Shown here: positions 7,692 through 15,688 of the stretch, piece after piece
Position numbering within the stretch: position 1 is the stretch's first letter
Layout of the letters: each line of letters begins with the position of its first letter
From: Intrasporangium calvum DSM 43043
GTDB lineage: Bacteria > Actinomycetota > Actinomycetes > Actinomycetales > Dermatophilaceae
Reading direction: 5' to 3'
DNA: 64,000 nt
Assembly: GCF_000184685.1 (NCBI RefSeq)
Contig: NC_014830.1
Span: 1,674,001-1,738,000 of the forward strand
The notes under the pieces: model-generated
Databases searched by the model: none
What the model was told of the DNA's origin: nothing
What the model saw: only the letters and a program-made list of their open reading frames with translations
Made by a program: the position numbers and the translations under genes

Positions 7692-9468
7692 AGCCCTTCG
7701 CTTCGCTCCAGCGGGTGATGACGCCTGTGTCGGCGACGAAGCGCACGTGCTCGGTTCCGGCCCACGTGCGGGAGGCCAGGGTGAGGGCGCCCTCCACGGC
7801 CCGCCGCGCCTCCTCTGCCCGTGACCGGGGGACGTGGACGAGGATCTCGTCGTGCAGGCAGAGCACGATCTGACCGCCGAGTGGGCGGACTGCGTGGCGC
7901 ACGGTCGCGGCCCACGCCTTGAACAGCTCGGCCGCCGACCCCTGGATGATCGCATTCCGCGCGAAGCGACCACGAGCGGCGTCCGCTGCTCCCCGGTCCC
8001 CATCGAGCCGTATGCCGCTGGGCTCGCCCTCCTGGTCCGCGTGACCCTCTGCGCGGGTCGGGTCCGCCGCGTCGCCAGCGCTGCCGAAGCGGATGAGTCG
8101 CCCGCCGAAGGTGCGCAGCGGACGCCGGGCCACGCCGTCGGCATAGGCGCGGTCCAGCACCCCCATCGCCACGGGGTAGGCGGCTTCGAGGTCCTTGAGG
8201 GCCTCGCCGGCGGCGCCGGACCGCTGACCGTACATCGCGGCGAGGACCGCGACCTTGGCGACGGAACGGTCGACCCCGAGCTTGTCGGCGACGGGTGCGT
8301 AGAGGTCGTCGCTCCGGGTGGCCTCGGCGAAGGCACGGTCCTCGCTCACGACGGCGAGCACGCGCGGCTCGACCTGCCCGAGATCCGCTCGGACGAAGAC
8401 GTGCTGTGGCTCGGCACGGATCGCGGGGCGGAGTGGGGCCGGGAGGTTGTGCAGGCCGTTCTGGGCGGTCATCCGGCCGGCAGCGCCGTCGCAGGCGGTC
8501 CACGCGCCGCGGAGACGGTCGTCCCCACCCACGTGCTCGTCCAGCCAGCGGTAGCCGTACGTCGTGGCGATCCGCTCGTCCTTGCGCCACGACAGCAGCG
8601 CATCGACGAGTGGATGGGTGTGTCGGTAGGGCTCGAGGACCCAGGCCCGGGTGTTGGGCACGTCGACCCCGACCGACTGGAGCATGGCGCGCACGTGTGC
8701 CGGGTTGCGCAGGTCGGTTCGGTCCCCACCCCGGGCGTGTCGGAGGACGACCTGGTCCCGCAGGGCCCGGATGCGGGCGGCGTCGGCGTCGTCCCGGGGG
8801 CGAGGGCCCGCCGCGGCCGAGATGAGGTCCTCCGCGGCCAGGCGGTCGACCGGCAGGCCGTCGCGCTCGAGCTCGAGGCACAGCACCGCGGCCGCGGACT
8901 CGGACCACACGGTGCGGATGAGGCGCTCCGCCCGGCCGCCGGCGCGTTCGCGAAGCGACGCCTCCTGAACCCGTTGGATTTCCAGCGCCAGGTGCGCCAA
9001 CCGCGCCAGCCGTTCCGTGGTGGTGGCCCAGCTGCCCAGGGCGTCGGCACGGAGATGGCCTGAGTCCGTGAGCACCTCGTCCACCGACCGTTCGGCGTGG
9101 TCGAACAGGTCGCCGTCGAATGCTGCATGTCGACCCGCCCGCAGTCGCGGCACCTCTGCCTGCGGCAGGCCCCGACAGCCGGCCCAGACGTGGCCCGGGG
9201 TGGCCGACCAACCGCCGTGGATCAACCGGTGCGCCTCGGCGAGATCCCAGGTCCGGGGGACCTCGACGCGTGCGGTGACGACGCCGCGGAGGGCGGCGTC
9301 GGCCGACCAGACAACCCAGCGAGGGTGGTCCGACTCGACGCGTCGAGCGACCCGGGAGGACACCTCAGCGAGCGGCCACGCCTCATCGAGACCGGGCCCA
9401 GCGGCATACGCCGCTCGAGGTCCGACGACGAGCGCGACCAACGGTGTGCCGGAAGGGTGGTCAGCCAA
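7690..9468 (-). CDS. Family-A DNA polymerase (short PolA-like, degenerate exonuclease domain)
   Basis: About 592 residues, the size of the actinobacterial 'bifunctional 3'-5' exonuclease/DNA polymerase' group rather than full PolA. Motif A is DLGQVEPRV (canonical DYSQIELR), motif B AKVAVLAAMYG, motif C LCLHDEILVHVP, so the polymerase core looks active. The N-terminal domain shows no clear exonuclease residues. Start: no ATG fits; TTG 9468 overlaps the upstream aminotransferase stop by 8 nt (TTGGCTGA), implying coupling, and the frame is open further to 9636. A charged, low-complexity stretch (about residues 459-496) before RGRFARNAIIQGSAAE looks inserted and carries one copy of the dispersed repeat; a second copy lies near residue 21. 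Confidence 0.83.
   Translation of the reverse strand: MADHPSGTPLVALVVGPRAAYAAGPGLDEAWPLAEVSSRVARRVESDHPRWVVWSADAALRGVVTARVEVPRTWDLAEAHRLIHGGWSATPGHVWAGCRGLPQAEVPRLRAGRHAAFDGDLFDHAERSVDEVLTDSGHLRADALGSWATTTERLARLAHLALEIQRVQEASLRERAGGRAERLIRTVWSESAAAVLCLELERDGLPVDRLAAEDLISAAAGPRPRDDADAARIRALRDQVVLRHARGGDRTDLRNPAHVRAMLQSVGVDVPNTRAWVLEPYRHTHPLVDALLSWRKDERIATTYGYRWLDEHVGGDDRLRGAWTACDGAAGRMTAQNGLHNLPAPLRPAIRAEPQHVFVRADLGQVEPRVLAVVSEDRAFAEATRSDDLYAPVADKLGVDRSVAKVAVLAAMYGQRSGAAGEALKDLEAAYPVAMGVLDRAYADGVARRPLRTFGGRLIRFGSAGDAADPTRAEGHADQEGEPSGIRLDGDRGAADAARGRFARNAIIQGSAAELFKAWAATVRHAVRPLGGQIVLCLHDEILVHVPRSRAEEARRAVEGALTLASRTWAGTEHVRFVADTGVITRWSEAKG
8009..8024 (+). repeat. Dispersed repeat copy inside the DNA polymerase gene
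   Basis: Full CGTATGCCGCTGGGCT, antisense to the gene, where it is read as EPSGIRL within a charged insert-like segment. Confidence 0.88.
9396..9410 (-). repeat. Dispersed repeat copy inside the DNA polymerase gene (5' end)
   Basis: GCCCAGCGGCATACG on the plus strand. On the gene's coding strand it reads as AAYAAGPG using TAT and GCT codons. Confidence 0.85.
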
Positions 9469-10609
9469 GGGACTCGGCCATCCGGTCAACCGCCTCGCGG
9501 AGGATCCCGGGGGACGTCGCGAAGTTGAGTCGGGCAAAGCCCGCGCCCCCGGCGCCGAAGGACGGGCCGTCGCTGAGCGCCACCCGCGCCTTCTCCCGGA
9601 AGTGAGCGGAGGGATCGTCACCCAGACCGAGGGCACGGCAGTCGAGCCAGCCGAGGTAGGTCGCCTCGGGCAGCCGGAGCCGCACGCCGGGCAGCCGGCT
9701 GCTCACGAGCTCGGCGAGGAGGCGGCGGTTCTCGTCGAGCTCCGCGACGAGGCGCGAGACCCAGTCGACCCCCTCGGTCCACGCCGCCGTGTGGGCGATC
9801 ACCCCGAGGTGGCTCGCCCCGAAACCGACGAACGGGTGGAGCCGACCGACCAGCGTCCGGGCCTCGGACCCCGGGATGAGGAGGCCGGCCTTGAGGCCGG
9901 CGAGGTTCCACGCCTTCGACGCCGAGGTCACCGTGATGCCCCGCTCGCTGCCCGCGACGGTGAGGTAGGGGGTGAAGGACCCCGGCTCGTAGACGAGGGC
10001 CGCATGGATCTCGTCGGAGATGACCGTGACGTCGTGCTCGGCGGCGAGTCTGGCCAGCATCTCGAGCTCGCCTCGCGTGTGGACCACGCCGGTGGGGTTG
10101 TGCGGGTTGGCGAGCAGGTAGACGGCACTGCGGCCACCCGAGGTCACCTCCTCGAACGCCGCCGCGAGCGTGTCGGGGTCCAGACGACCCTCCCTCGTGA
10201 GCGGAGCGTCCACCGCCCCCCGGCCGACCGCGTCGATGACCGTGAAGAAGGCGTTGTAGACAGGGGAGCTGACGACCACCGACGGCCCGGGACCGGTGAG
10301 CACCTCGAGGAGCCGGGCGATCCCCGTGAGGACGTCAGCGACGACGTGCGCACTCCCGGCGTCGACCTCCCAACCCCACTGGCCGGCGGCGAACCCGGCG
10401 AAGGCGTCGGCGTAGTCGCGGGCCCAGGGATAGCCCGTGTCACCTCTGCGGACGGCCCCCGTCACGGCGGTGAGGACCGCCGGGCACGGCGCGCAGTCCA
10501 TCTCCGCGACCCAGAGCGGCAGGACGTCTGAGGGGTGGAGTCGCCACTTGAGGCTGGTCCGTGACCGTCTCAGGTCCTCGACGGAGGCGGACAGGATGCG
10601 GTCGGTCAT
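9461..10609 (-). CDS. PLP-dependent MalY/PatB-type C-S lyase (aminotransferase fold)
   Basis: A 382-residue fold-type I PLP enzyme of the MalY/PatB group, typically cystathionine beta-lyase or a related C-S lyase. Seen: NPHNPTG near residue 168, ISDEIHAALV, and the Schiff-base lysine in SASKAWNLAGLK near 231; the N-terminus WRLHPSDVLPLWVAEMDCA matches the group's LPMWVADMDF-like motif. A TAGGCT -10 box ends 6 nt before the ATG, so the mRNA may be leaderless. Its stop overlaps the polymerase start. A methionine/cysteine role is plausible but the substrate is not determined. Confidence 0.85.
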   Translation of the reverse strand: MTDRILSASVEDLRRSRTSLKWRLHPSDVLPLWVAEMDCAPCPAVLTAVTGAVRRGDTGYPWARDYADAFAGFAAGQWGWEVDAGSAHVVADVLTGIARLLEVLTGPGPSVVVSSPVYNAFFTVIDAVGRGAVDAPLTREGRLDPDTLAAAFEEVTSGGRSAVYLLANPHNPTGVVHTRGELEMLARLAAEHDVTVISDEIHAALVYEPGSFTPYLTVAGSERGITVTSASKAWNLAGLKAGLLIPGSEARTLVGRLHPFVGFGASHLGVIAHTAAWTEGVDWVSRLVAELDENRRLLAELVSSRLPGVRLRLPEATYLGWLDCRALGLGDDPSAHFREKARVALSDGPSFGAGGAGFARLNFATSPGILREAVDRMAESLG

Positions 10610-10615
10610 GGCCCG

Positions 10616-10621
10616 AGCCTA
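10616..10621 (-). promoter_or_regulatory. -10 box of leaderless type before the PatB-like gene
   Basis: On the minus strand TAGGCT lies 6 nt before the ATG at 10609. It is in the 125-bp divergent gap shared with the EcsC gene. Confidence 0.42.
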
Positions 10622-10693
10622 GGAGAGGACACCGACGAGACGGGGTAAGGGACCCGCGGAGGGCCACCGGCCCTCTCTGGAGCCGGGATCGCG

Positions 10694-10699
10694 TAACGT
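10694..10699 (+). promoter_or_regulatory. Candidate -10 box before the EcsC gene
   Basis: TAACGT, 35 nt before GTG 10735, leaving room for the strong AGGAGAGG ribosome site. Confidence 0.35.
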
Positions 10700-10734
10700 C
10701 AGCGACGCCCGGACAGTCTCAGGAGAGGAACCAC

Positions 10735-11565
10735 GTGGGCATCTTCGGATGGGGTAAGGACGAGACCGCAGCGGCCGCTGACCGGACGGCCGGTCGGGTG
10801 CAGGAGGCAGCCCGGAGCGGCAACGCCGCCAGCGCGCTGGAACGCGCGAGGGCAGTGGATGAGGGCGGTCTCAGCGGAGCGGCCACCCGGCTCCTCGAGC
10901 GCCTGCTCGACGTCGGGATCGACGGCAGGGGGCCGTTCGCCTCGGCCCGAGCGGTGGCGGACCGTGCGCTTGCGGACGCCGGCGGCGACCCCGAGGAGGC
11001 GATTCGCAGCGTCCAGCGCGCCCACCGCCGGCTCGGCGCCGCCGGGGGATTCGTCACCGGGCTGGGCGGGTTCTTCACCATGCCGGTGGCCCTGCCCGCC
11101 AACGTGCTGGAGTTCTACCTGCTGGGCACCCGGATGACGGCAGCGACGGCGCGGCTCAGGGGCTACGACATCGACCAGCCGCAGGTCCGGTCCGCCGTCC
11201 TCCTGACCCTCGCCGGCGCCGACAGCGACGATCTGCTCAAGAAGGCAGGAGTCTTCGCAGCCGGTGGGCGACTCACGTCGGTGGCGCTCGAACGGCTTCC
11301 CGCGCCCGCTCTCATGGTCCTCAACAAGGCCATCGCCTTCCGCCTGCTCGGTCGGCTCGGGTCCGGCGTCATCGCCAAGCTCGGTCGGGCGGTCCCCGTG
11401 GTGGGCGGACTCGTCGGCGGCGGCGTCGACGTCTACCTGCTGGGCCGGATCGCCACGCAGGCGGTCGAGGAGTTCCCGCGCCGGACCCCGACCGACCGCG
11501 GGGGGATGGGCGGCCCCTCCGGTGCCCCTGACGTGACCGGAGGGGCGGCGGCCGGTGGCCGGTAG
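10735..11565 (+). CDS. EcsC-family protein
   Basis: A 276-residue protein with an Ala-rich helical N-terminus and the EcsC-like core from about residue 100: RRLGAAGGFVTGLGGFFTMP, then PANVLEFYLLGTRMT, and a late AVPVVGGLVGGGVDVYLLGR. The core holds amphipathic or membrane-associating segments. The GTG at 10735 is chosen for the preceding AGGAGAGG (about 6 nt). The EcsC family is named for a protein encoded beside a Bacillus ABC transporter; its biochemical role is not known. It overlaps the DUF1232 gene by 11 bp, so the two are probably co-expressed. Confidence 0.78.
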   Translation: MGIFGWGKDETAAAADRTAGRVQEAARSGNAASALERARAVDEGGLSGAATRLLERLLDVGIDGRGPFASARAVADRALADAGGDPEEAIRSVQRAHRRLGAAGGFVTGLGGFFTMPVALPANVLEFYLLGTRMTAATARLRGYDIDQPQVRSAVLLTLAGADSDDLLKKAGVFAAGGRLTSVALERLPAPALMVLNKAIAFRLLGRLGSGVIAKLGRAVPVVGGLVGGGVDVYLLGRIATQAVEEFPRRTPTDRGGMGGPSGAPDVTGGAAAGGR

Positions 11566-12076
11566 GGGGACGAGCGGCGCGTCGCGCCTCAAGCTCCTCG
11601 CGACGACGGCCTCCGTCGTGCGGGCCTCGACGAGACCGGGCGCGCCGAGCCTGTCCAGCCGCGTCCAAGCGGTCCCGCGCCTGGTCCGGGCGACCATCGG
11701 AGGTGAGTATGCCGGCACCACACGGGGGCGCTTGGGGATGCTCGCCGCAGCCGCGGCCTACATCGTCTCGCCCGTGGACCTCGTCCCCGAAGCCCTGCTC
11801 CCAGTCGTGGGCGCAGCTGACGACGCCGTGGTCATCGCCTGGGCGATCAGGGCCCTGCTCGAGGAGACCGACCGCTTCCTGGCCTGGGAGGCGGGGCAGG
11901 GCCGCCGCCGGGCGTCCGAGACCGTCTCGGGTGACGTCGTGGGCGCTGACGCGAGTACGTCCCACCCCCGTCGGGAGGTGGCGGCCACCGGCGCCGGGCC
12001 TCGCCTGACCGGTCAGGCCCGTGACGCGGCCACCGCGTACATCATGGAGACCGTGCGCCGCCGGCTGGAACGCTGA
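11555..12076 (+). CDS. DUF1232 (YkvA-like) membrane protein
   Basis: A 173-residue protein with the DUF1232 signature in the middle: RGRLGMLAAAAAYIVSPVDLVPEALLPVVGAADDAVV (about residues 57-95, given here as two overlapping membrane-like helices around the SPVDLVPE motif). GTG 11555 overlaps the EcsC gene and has GGAGGGG upstream. The C-terminal 60 residues are Ala/Arg-rich and not conserved. Function unknown. Confidence 0.78.
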   Translation: MAGRGTSGASRLKLLATTASVVRASTRPGAPSLSSRVQAVPRLVRATIGGEYAGTTRGRLGMLAAAAAYIVSPVDLVPEALLPVVGAADDAVVIAWAIRALLEETDRFLAWEAGQGRRRASETVSGDVVGADASTSHPRREVAATGAGPRLTGQARDAATAYIMETVRRRLER

Positions 12077-12172
12077 CCACGGTCGTCCACATCCCCTGGG
12101 CCCGGCGGGTGGTCATCCACAGGCTGGCGGCGAGGGGGGACGAACGGACGGAGCCTCGACCAGTCTCGGGGC

Positions 12173-13270
12173 ATGCAGAAGATCTCGGTCTCCGGACCCG
12201 CCGAACTCGTCACCATCGTCCCGTACCACCTCGGGTTCCAGCCCGAGCGCAGCGTCGTCATCATCTGCTTGCACGCCAAGGCCGTTGGCCTGGTCGCCCG
12301 GGTGGATGTCGTCGGCAGGAAGGACGCGGCCCTGGCCGCCTCCCAGCTGCGCGAGCCGATCCTCCGGGAGGCGCCCTCTTCTGTCGTCCTCGTGAGCTTC
12401 GAGGACCGGGCCGGCGAGTCGCGCCCCCTGGCTGACGCGCTGGGTGCGGCGCTGGGGCTGGACGGCATCCCGGTGGACGAGGACGTCGTGGTCCGGGACG
12501 GGCGGTGGTACTGCACGAGGGACGACGGCTGCGCGGAGGATGGCGAGGCACTGCCGGTTCCCTCGGACGTGCCGGCGGTCGCCGGGTACGTTGCTCAGGG
12601 CAGGTCGGTGCTCGCCGACCGTCGTGCGGTCGAGTCGCTCGTCGCGCCGCGGGCCGAGGCCCACGACGAGCAGATGGCGCTGGCCGTCGAGGAGTGGCGA
12701 CGCACGTACCGAAGGGCGCGGCAGGCGACGGTCCTCGGCGCGGCCGGAGGCGGGACCGGCGGTCCTACCGGCCAGGGCCTGTGGGACTCGCTGACCGACG
12801 AGTGTCTCGACGCGTGGGGCGTGGTGCTGCGTGGGGCGACACCTGCAGGAGGACTCGCCGCTCTGGTTCCTGCCCTCGTGGGTCCGCTCGAGGACCTGGA
12901 CCTGCGCGACGCCCTCGTGGCGTGGCTCTGCCCCGGCTGGCTGCCGCTCGACGCGGTCGACGGTCGTCTGCTCACCCGGCTCACCACGAAGGTCGGGCCT
13001 CTGGATCCGCCCCGTGACGAGGCCCAGCACGCGGACGTCGTCTGCCACGGCCGGACCGTCCAGGACGCCCTCCTGACGTTGTGTCGGGTGACGCCCGTCC
13101 GGTTCGCCGCGCCGGTCCTCACCATCGCGGCTGCCTACTCCTGGTCCCAGGGCGACGGCACGCGGGCTGGGATGTGTGTCGACCGGGCCCTGGAGATCGA
13201 CCCGGGACACCGGCTGGCAGGTCTGATCCGGCTGGGTCTCGAGCACGGCGTTCGCATGCCGGCAGCGTGA
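12173..13270 (+). CDS. DUF4192 protein
   Basis: A 365-residue protein typical of the actinobacterial DUF4192 family: N-terminal ISVSGPAELVTIVPYHLGFQ, PERSVVIICL, the alternating VVLVSFED strand, RWYC near residue 107, and the C-terminal Ala-rich helical region ending in a WSQGDGTRAGMCVDRALEID repeat-like helix. No catalytic motif is evident and the family has no established function. It is preceded by a 96-bp gap and followed by the metX leader region. Confidence 0.8.
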   Translation: MQKISVSGPAELVTIVPYHLGFQPERSVVIICLHAKAVGLVARVDVVGRKDAALAASQLREPILREAPSSVVLVSFEDRAGESRPLADALGAALGLDGIPVDEDVVVRDGRWYCTRDDGCAEDGEALPVPSDVPAVAGYVAQGRSVLADRRAVESLVAPRAEAHDEQMALAVEEWRRTYRRARQATVLGAAGGGTGGPTGQGLWDSLTDECLDAWGVVLRGATPAGGLAALVPALVGPLEDLDLRDALVAWLCPGWLPLDAVDGRLLTRLTTKVGPLDPPRDEAQHADVVCHGRTVQDALLTLCRVTPVRFAAPVLTIAAAYSWSQGDGTRAGMCVDRALEIDPGHRLAGLIRLGLEHGVRMPAA

Positions 13271-13446
13271 CGGCGCCCCCTTGCGGTGGACACCGCGATG
13301 GATGGCTACGGCCTGCGTGGCCAGCGGCCCAGACGATGCCCGAAGTCGGGGCGGAGTCGGGGGAGCGACAGGGGAGCGTCGGGGCAGCGTTGGAGCACGC
13401 GTTCCACCCCGTGGACGACGGGGCTGTGCCCGCGCCGGGGGTGACG

Positions 13447-13452
13447 TAGAGT
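13447..13452 (+). promoter_or_regulatory. -10 box of the metX transcript
   Basis: TAGAGT lies about 8 nt before the first paired base of the riboswitch, which puts the transcript start at the aptamer edge. A weak -35 (TGTGCC, 13424-13429) is 17 bp upstream. Confidence 0.5.
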
Positions 13453-13459
13453 TGCACCA

Positions 13460-13537
13460 GGTCATGAGCACCAGCGACAAGCCCCGGCTCGCTGGTCGGC
13501 AACCCTCCTTCGCGGTGGGGTGCCCCGGGTGAGGACC
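13460..13537 (+). ncRNA. SAM-IV riboswitch
   Basis: The leader has the SAM-IV layout used by Actinomycetales before methionine genes: outer stem GGTC (13460-13463) with GACC (13534-13537), the CATGAGC...CCAGCG element, AAGCCCCGGC, a CGCTGGTCGGCAACCCTCC segment, then GGTGGGGTGCCCCGGGTGA. CCAGCG (13471-13476) pairs with CGCTGG (13490-13495), and the GCCCCGG and CCGGG parts can pair in the pseudoknotted core. S-adenosylmethionine binding would reduce metX expression. Identification is from memory of the family consensus. Confidence 0.85.
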
Positions 13538-13592
13538 AGGCCGCGCCCCAACCGGTGTCGGCAAGCGCGAGTACCGGGAGTCGATCTTGACG

Positions 13593-14792
13593 ATGACAGA
13601 GAGCCATCACACCTCGACGCGACGGGTCCGCCCCGGGCGTGAGACCGTGCGCAACGGCTTCCCCGCCGCACCGGTCCGGCGGACCGTCGTCGGGGCCTGG
13701 CGCGTGGGTGATCCCGTCGGCTCGCGCAGGTTCGCCGAGATCGGGGATGTCCACCTGGAACGCGGAGGCAGGATCCCGGACGTCACGGTGGCCTACGAGA
13801 CGTGGGGCACCCTCAACTCGGCCGGCGACAACGTCGTGCTCATCGAGCACGCCCTGACCGGCGACAGCCACGTCGAGGGCGAGGCCGGTGACGGTCACGC
13901 GTCGCCCGGCTGGTGGCCCGGCCTCGTCGGGCCGGGACGTCCGATCGACACGGACGTCTGGTTCGTCGTCGCGGCCAACGTCCTCGGCGGCTGCCAGGGC
14001 ACCACCGGGCCCTCGAGCGCCGCACCGGATGGACGAGAGTGGGGTAGCCGCTTCCCCTACATCACCATTCGTGATCAGGTCGAGGTCGAGGCCCGGCTCC
14101 TGGATCAGCTCGGCGCGACCCGGGTGGCGGCCGTCGTCGGAGGGTCGATGGGGGGCATGCGGGCCATCGAGTGGGCGGTGTCGCATCCCGAGCGGGTCGA
14201 CCGCAGCATCGTGCTCGCGAGCACCGCCTACGCGACCGCCGACCAGATCGCGTGGTGCCAGCCGCAGCTCCTCGCGATTCGCCAGGACCCGCACTTCGCC
14301 GGCGGGGACTACTACGGGCGCGGCCGGTCGCCCGAAGCCGGGCTCGGGCTCGCGCGACGGATCGCGCACATCACCTACCGCACCGGCGTCGAGCTCGACG
14401 ACCGCTTCGGCCGCGCGTCCCAGCTGGGCGAGGACCCGCTCCGGTCGGGCGAGCGGGGACGTTTCGCCGTGGAGAGCTACCTGGACCACCACGCGGGCAA
14501 GCTGGCCCGGCGCTTCGACGCCAACTCGTACCTCGTCCTGACCGACGCCATGAACTCCCACGACGTCGGGCGCGGGCGCGGTGGCATCGCTGCGGCCCTG
14601 GCTCGCGTCACCGCGGAGTGCACCATCGTCTCGGTCGACTCGGATCGGCTCTACCCGCCCAGTCTGTCCGACGAGATGCACGAGCTGCTGCCGCGGTCCG
14701 TGCGGGCCCGGATCACCTCCCGCTATGGTCACGACGGCTTCCTCATCGAGGCTGAGCAGGTCGGGCGAATCATCCGCTCCGCCCTGGCCTGA
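13593..14792 (+). CDS. metX: Homoserine O-acetyltransferase MetX
   Basis: A 399-residue alpha/beta-hydrolase that acylates homoserine with acetyl-CoA (or succinyl-CoA in some MetX) for methionine synthesis. The nucleophile is in GGSMGGMRAIEWA near residue 185; the acid and base are in SVDSDRLYPP near 350 and YGHDGFLIE near 380. Also seen: TGDSHVEG, GGCQGTTGPSS. Start: ATG 13593 is used, but in-frame TTG 13587 has GGGAG only 6 nt upstream and is a real alternative. The SAM-IV riboswitch ahead of it fixes the pathway. It is followed by a separate stress-protein promoter. Confidence 0.93.
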   Translation: MTESHHTSTRRVRPGRETVRNGFPAAPVRRTVVGAWRVGDPVGSRRFAEIGDVHLERGGRIPDVTVAYETWGTLNSAGDNVVLIEHALTGDSHVEGEAGDGHASPGWWPGLVGPGRPIDTDVWFVVAANVLGGCQGTTGPSSAAPDGREWGSRFPYITIRDQVEVEARLLDQLGATRVAAVVGGSMGGMRAIEWAVSHPERVDRSIVLASTAYATADQIAWCQPQLLAIRQDPHFAGGDYYGRGRSPEAGLGLARRIAHITYRTGVELDDRFGRASQLGEDPLRSGERGRFAVESYLDHHAGKLARRFDANSYLVLTDAMNSHDVGRGRGGIAAALARVTAECTIVSVDSDRLYPPSLSDEMHELLPRSVRARITSRYGHDGFLIEAEQVGRIIRSALA

Positions 14793-14869
14793 CAGTTCGC
14801 CGAGACGCTCAGTCGGTCGGTGTGTGCGACGCACCACGACGGACGGCTCCCGCGCCGCAGTTTTTCGGG

Positions 14870-14875
14870 TAGCGT
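14870..14875 (+). promoter_or_regulatory. Candidate -10 box before the universal stress protein
   Basis: TAGCGT after an unusual TTTTT run, about 41 nt before GTG 14916. Confidence 0.4.
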
Positions 14876-14915
14876 CCGACCACAGACATTTCCGTCCCAA
14901 GGAGGTCCGGGCACA

Positions 14916-15314
14916 GTGGCCATTGTCGTTGGATACGTCGCGACCAAGGAAGGCCGCGCCGCACTGAAGCGAGCGGCAGAGGAGTGCGTGCTGCGAGGCA
15001 CGAAGCTCGTCGTGATCAGCTCGCACCGAGGGGGCAAGGACTTCGACGCGGACGAGTCCGCCCGGTTCGAGAGTGAGCTCGAGCGCGTCAAGGGGGTCCT
15101 GGAGGAGCGGGGCCTCGACCACGAGGTGCGACAGCTGGTGCGTGGGAACGACCCGGCCGAGGACCTCATCTCCGTGGCGGAGCAGGAGAACGCCGACTTC
15201 ATCGTCATCGGCCTGCGTCGCCGCAGCCCGGTCGGAAAGCTGATTCTCGGCTCGAACGCCCAACGGATCCTGCTCGACGCGAGCTGCCCGGTCCTCGCCG
15301 TCAAGGCCGACTGA
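14916..15314 (+). CDS. Universal stress protein (UspA family)
   Basis: A 132-residue single-domain UspA protein: an N-terminal beta strand VAIVVGYVA, a central LVVISSH strand, and the ATP-binding C-terminal pattern IGLRRRSPVGKLILGSNAQR followed by CPVLAVKA. The GTG at 14916 is chosen because a near-perfect AAGGAGGT lies 9 nt upstream; the longer frame from 14820 contains the promoter. Likely monocistronic between metX and a strong terminator. Confidence 0.9.
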   Translation: MAIVVGYVATKEGRAALKRAAEECVLRGTKLVVISSHRGGKDFDADESARFESELERVKGVLEERGLDHEVRQLVRGNDPAEDLISVAEQENADFIVIGLRRRSPVGKLILGSNAQRILLDASCPVLAVKAD

Positions 15315-15330
15315 CTGTCGCCTCAGAATC

Positions 15331-15360
15331 CTGGCCGACCGGGCTCGCCCGGTCGGCCAG
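15331..15360 (+). terminator. Strong terminator after the universal stress protein
   Basis: Perfect 13-bp stem CTGGCCGACCGGG with loop CTCG, 17 nt after the stop codon; no T-tract follows. Confidence 0.75.
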
Positions 15361-15688
15361 GAGGTCGGACTTCAGCGGCACAGGCCCCGCCGCGCGTCCG
15401 CCGCGCGCCTTTCAGCGATGCGGAGGGCTCTGACAAAGGCATCATCATGCGCTGGTGCGCGCTCGACCACGTCGGTCGGCGGGGAGGACGTTCGCCCGCT
15501 GGCCCACTGGCGTTTTATAATGTCCTGAGAGCCGGATCGCACGAGGCGCACCGAGAGATCGACGGAGGGGTCGACTCCACCATGCCAAGCATTTCCGGAG
15601 CGAATCCCCATTCTCGTTCGTTGATGATGCATGCCCGCCGAGGGTCCTGTGAACGACGAGCCCGTGCGACCGAAAGGCGACATCCTCC
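15361..15688 (+). other. rpoD upstream region
   Basis: No gene supported. It holds one perfect TATAAT and then a leader of about 160 nt that is richer in A/T than its surroundings (for example 15580-15630). No riboswitch recognised. Confidence 0.6.
15516..15521 (+). promoter_or_regulatory. Consensus -10 box of rpoD
   Basis: TATAAT within TTTTATAATG, the only perfect -10 consensus I saw in the window. No good -35 lies at 16-19 bp. It implies a 5' leader of about 160 nt before GTG 15689. Confidence 0.5.

Larger units (their letters stand above)
13271..13592 (+). other. Gap holding the metX promoter and SAM-IV leader
   Basis: The first 175 bp after DUF4192 show no gene, hairpin with a convincing terminator form, or repeat that I can identify. 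The rest is the promoter, riboswitch and ribosome site of metX. Confidence 0.6.

Noticed and set aside
12083-12121. Two DnaA-box-like sites, TCGTCCACA and TCATCCACA, in the gap before the DUF4192 gene
   Set aside because: Each differs from the actinobacterial TTGTCCACA box, only two are present and no dnaA/dnaN context exists; not evidence of an origin.
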